A stretch of 64,000 nucleotides of DNA. It comes from Paraburkholderia sp. LEh10. GTDB lineage: Bacteria; Pseudomonadota; Gammaproteobacteria; Burkholderiales; Burkholderiaceae. Under the pieces are notes generated by a model. It made no database searches, was not told where the DNA came from, and worked only from the letters and a program-made list of their open reading frames with translations. Position 1 is the first letter of the stretch; each line of letters begins with the position of its first letter. The stretch lies in the NCBI RefSeq assembly GCF_017814945.1, contig NZ_JAGIPX010000002.1, positions 62,001-126,000 of the forward strand. Direction: 5' to 3'. A program made the translations under genes and the position numbers. Shown here one piece after another: positions 61,815 through 64,000 of the stretch.

Positions 61815-62309
61815 ATGGACGTGCTCACAGCCATTTTTGGGGAGGGCAAGGACCTGAGTTCGCTTCAGGCGGCCATGCGAGCTATTGCTGTATTTTTTGC
61901 CGCACTTATCTTTATCCGTATTTCCGGCCGGCGATCGTTCGGACAGCGCTCGCCATTCGACTATGTGGTGGCCATTCTGCTCGGCGCGACCTTGAGCCGC
62001 GTGATCGTCGGCGCGTCACCCGCTGTTCCAACGCTTGTCGCAGCACTCGTCATTGTCCTCATTCATCGGGCACTGGCCTGGGTTTGCGTGCGGTCGGAAT
62101 GGCTTGAATCGCTGACAGTCGGAAGCGAGCGGGAAGTTTATCGCGACGGCCGCTTCGACGCCCGCCAGATGTCCGCCGCGCTCATCACCCGCACGGATGT
62201 CCTTGAAGCCGCGCGGCAGACGTTTCACTCGCCCAATCTGGACGAAGTCCATTCGGCCATTCTGGAGCGCAACGGAAAGGTCAGCCTCATTCGCAAACGC
62301 AAACCGTAA
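61815..62309 (+). CDS. DUF421 (YetF-like) membrane protein
   Basis: The product (164 aa) has three N-terminal membrane segments (AIAVFFAALIFIRISG; FDYVVAILLGATLSRVIVG; TLVAALVIVLIHRAL) and a small cytoplasmic domain with SEREVYRDGRFDARQM and FHSPNLDEVHSAILERNG. This is the YdfR/YetF layout. The ATG at 61815 is preferred over 61809 because AAGGAAG lies about six bases upstream. It follows the ParB-like gene. The family role is unclear. Confidence 0.88.
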   Translation: MDVLTAIFGEGKDLSSLQAAMRAIAVFFAALIFIRISGRRSFGQRSPFDYVVAILLGATLSRVIVGASPAVPTLVAALVIVLIHRALAWVCVRSEWLESLTVGSEREVYRDGRFDARQMSAALITRTDVLEAARQTFHSPNLDEVHSAILERNGKVSLIRKRKP

Positions 62310-62770
62310 AGGTGCAAAAAAGGCGTTTCCCGTTCCCTTTTTCCATTCCTCTTCTCCCCACGCTGCGCTGAATCGCCGAATCCAGCGCAGCGCTCGTGCG
62401 CGCCCCGTCATTCATCCATCGCGGCCAGACTTACTTCATCCGTGTGGGCTTCCGATATTCCATGTTGGAATAGACACGGCATCAGTTTTTATTACCGCGT
62501 GGAAATTGGCGTCTCTAGACTCCCTTGTCATCTGCATAGGGCGTACTTTCTCTTTTCAAACTGGATCTTTATTTAAAACATAGGATTCCAAATAGATCAA
62601 CTTCACGTAGACATCAATCAATGAGGAACAGACACCTCATCTGGATCGCAGCGACAATCCCCGCACATCAAGTCTAGGCCAGGTGCTTTCACACGTTTGA
62701 ACGCAAGACCCGACGAGGCCCGGACAAGGCGCGCTGAGTTGTCCAGCGCTCCGTCACCGCATCTGCCATC
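62310..62770. other. intergenic, partly A/T-rich, no gene seen
   Basis: A 461-base stretch between the DUF421 gene (+) and the SnoaL-like gene (-), both reading into it. The part from about 62480 to 62620 is markedly less GC-rich than the rest of the window. No gene or clear RNA was recognised. Confidence 0.5.
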
Positions 62771-63178
62771 TCAGTGCGATTCGGCCGCGCGATGCAATTG
62801 CGCTTCGATCGCCGTCTTGTCGATGATCGACCACACTTGTGCAATCTTCCCGCCGCGAAACGCGTAGAACACGTTCTCAGCGAAGACGATCCGCTTGCCG
62901 CCGATGTGCAATCCGAGGAAAGTATGTCGAGGCGCGCAATCGAACCGCAGGCGGCTCGCGACCACAGGAGGCTCGACCACCAGCAACTCGATGTCGAATT
63001 GCAAGTCCGGTATGTCGCCAACATCGCGCTCCAGCATCGCACGATATCCCGGCAAACCAATCGGTCGGCCATTGTGAATGACTTCGTCGTCGACGAACTG
63101 CCCGAGCGCCTCCCAGTCCCGCCGGTTCAGGCAATCCAGGTAGTCCCGGTAAAGGATGCTCAGGCCGCACTCACTCAC
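62771..63178 (-). CDS. SnoaL-like / NTF2-fold protein
   Basis: The product (135 aa) has the compact NTF2-like alpha+beta fold: YRDYLDCLNRRDWEALGQFV, then HNGRPIGLPGYRAMLERDV, and a C-terminal sheet ending KIAQVWSIIDKTAIEAQL. Its segments match SnoaL polyketide-cyclase-like or ester-cyclase proteins of unknown role. The start is GTG at 63178 with AGGAG about six bases upstream. It is divergent from the lipoprotein gene. Confidence 0.88.
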   Translation of the reverse strand: MSECGLSILYRDYLDCLNRRDWEALGQFVDDEVIHNGRPIGLPGYRAMLERDVGDIPDLQFDIELLVVEPPVVASRLRFDCAPRHTFLGLHIGGKRIVFAENVFYAFRGGKIAQVWSIIDKTAIEAQLHRAAESH

Positions 63179-63256
63179 AATGATCTCCTGCTATTGGCTC
63201 AAATCTTTGTCACGCGACGGTGTTAAATTGCCGATGTGAACCGCCGGGAGTTCTCC

Positions 63257-63790
63257 ATGCCATGCCACGCTATCTGGCGCCTGCGCTGCCGTATGCGCCC
63301 TTTGTTCGCCTGTGCATCCGTTATTGCGCTCGGTGCCTGCGCGCAGCCGTGGGAAGGGTTCCATGCCGGCGAACCGGAATCCGCCGTTGTCACGAGGTTG
63401 GGTCCGCCGCGCGAGGTCTATGACCTGCCCGACGGTGCGAGGCGATTGATGTGGCCGACGCAGCCAATGGGCGAGGTCACGACGGCAGCGGACATCGACG
63501 CGGCCGGCAACGTGATCAATGTCCGGCAGGTGCTGCAACCCAGCGAGTTTTATCGCGCGGAGCCTGACAAGTGGACGAAGAGCGACGTCCTCGTCCGGTT
63601 CGGCCGGCCCGCGGAAACGGCATACTTTCCACTGAAGAAGCGCGAAGTATGGAGTTACCGGTATTTCGAAGACGGCGTCTGGTATCAGCTCTTTAACTTC
63701 TCGTTTGACGGCGCCGGTGTACTGCGCGAAACGATGAAGAGTCCCGACCCGCTCCACGACCACCGCGGCCGCCACAACAAAACGTTCTGA
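63257..63790 (+). CDS. putative lipoprotein
   Basis: The product (177 aa) has a signal sequence ending in a lipobox (ALGAC, Cys near residue 28), so it is expected to be lipid-anchored, probably in the outer membrane. The mature part has SmpA/BamE-like short repeats (SAVVTRLGPPREVYDLPDG and SDVLVRFGRPAETAYFPL), each with a strand followed by a 'G.P' turn. The start at 63257 has GGGAG six bases upstream; the frame opens at GTG 63236. The function is unknown. Confidence 0.82.
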   Translation: MPCHAIWRLRCRMRPLFACASVIALGACAQPWEGFHAGEPESAVVTRLGPPREVYDLPDGARRLMWPTQPMGEVTTAADIDAAGNVINVRQVLQPSEFYRAEPDKWTKSDVLVRFGRPAETAYFPLKKREVWSYRYFEDGVWYQLFNFSFDGAGVLRETMKSPDPLHDHRGRHNKTF

Positions 63791-63818
63791 CGGGCGCTGG
63801 CGAAACACACGACCAGAA

Positions 63819-63836
63819 GCCGCCAAACTTGGCGGC
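63819..63836. terminator. hairpin between convergent genes
   Basis: GCCGCCA and TGGCGGC form a 7-bp stem with a 4-base loop between the lipoprotein and BON genes. There is no T-run. Confidence 0.4.
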
Positions 63837-63906
63837 GATGTACTCATTCAGCCGTGTACCGTGACGCCTCTGACGCCCCGGTACAGGCCGGCTCCGTGAG
63901 CCAGTA

Positions 63907-64000
63907 TCATTGCCCGCCTTCGCGAATCGTCAGAGCATTCTTGACGGACGTCACGCCCGAAACGCCCTTCGCTATCGAGCCCGCCTTCTCGATCTCGGAT
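63907..64000 (-). CDS. BON-domain protein, 3' end only
   Basis: The last 31 codons of a minus-strand gene read EIEKAGSIAKGVSGVTSVKN then ALTIREGGQ, the end of a BON (OsmY-type) domain. Such proteins are exported and protect the envelope under osmotic stress. The start and most of the gene lie outside the window. Confidence 0.75.
   Translation of the reverse strand, partial: SEIEKAGSIAKGVSGVTSVKNALTIREGGQ

Overview
The window is high-GC DNA from a betaproteobacterium that looks like a Paraburkholderia/Caballeronia-type Burkholderiaceae. Pointers are the OmpC-family porin with a terminal Phe, the Kup/hemerythrin/DUF2795 stress block, class II PHA genes, Caulobacter-like sugar-acid oxidation genes and many small Burkholderia-style hypothetical genes. 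No rRNA, tRNA, CRISPR array or intact insertion sequence was seen.

Region 1 (1-18.2 kb) is a one-carbon island. On the + strand are the 3' end of malate-CoA ligase (mtkB), PEP carboxylase (ppc) and malyl-CoA lyase (mclA), in the order known from serine-cycle methylotrophs. Converging on them is a minus-strand operon reading purU, mgdABCD (sarcosine-oxidase-like), gmaS (glutamine-synthetase-like), mgsABC (glutamate-synthase-like), folD and a PLP decarboxylase. This gene set fits the N-methylglutamate route of methylamine oxidation. Its C1 unit would be delivered as methylene-tetrahydrofolate, then either oxidised (FolD, PurU) or assimilated (serine cycle). An XRE-cupin regulator gene and a perfect 7-bp-arm palindrome lie upstream.

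Region 2 (18.3-25.4 kb) is mixed: a NarL-type response regulator, two pairs of small unknown genes, a possible small RNA with a strong terminator, a Tat-exported intradiol dioxygenase, an alpha/beta hydrolase, a tautomerase, and a DUF305/YVTN-propeller pair. Region 3 (25.5-33.1 kb) is a sugar-acid catabolic cluster (the lower Weimberg pathway: XylD, XylX and alpha-ketoglutaric semialdehyde dehydrogenase) with a LacI regulator, an MFS permease and three copies of a LacI-type operator.

Region 4 (33.3-46.3 kb) holds a frameshifted CelD-like acetyltransferase gene and a MalT-like LuxR regulator. It also holds a six-gene medium-chain-length PHA operon (acyl-CoA synthetase, PhaJ-like hydratase, class II PhaC, phasin, PhaZ, DUF445), a divergent Crp/Fnr-type regulator and a porin. 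Region 5 (46.6-49.5 kb) has a glycosyltransferase, a small exported protein, and decayed remnants of mmsA and a MocR-type regulator, probably the scar of a lost beta-alanine or valine catabolic locus.

Region 6 (49.5-64 kb) is a signalling and stress block. It contains a CheB-like protein, a 1360-residue CheB-CheR-PAS-kinase-receiver hybrid, a degenerate receiver protein, Kup, hemerythrin, DUF2795, a SulP transporter and alcohol-dehydrogenase remnants. It ends with a ParB-like protein, DUF421, a SnoaL-like protein, a lipoprotein and the 3' end of a BON-domain gene.
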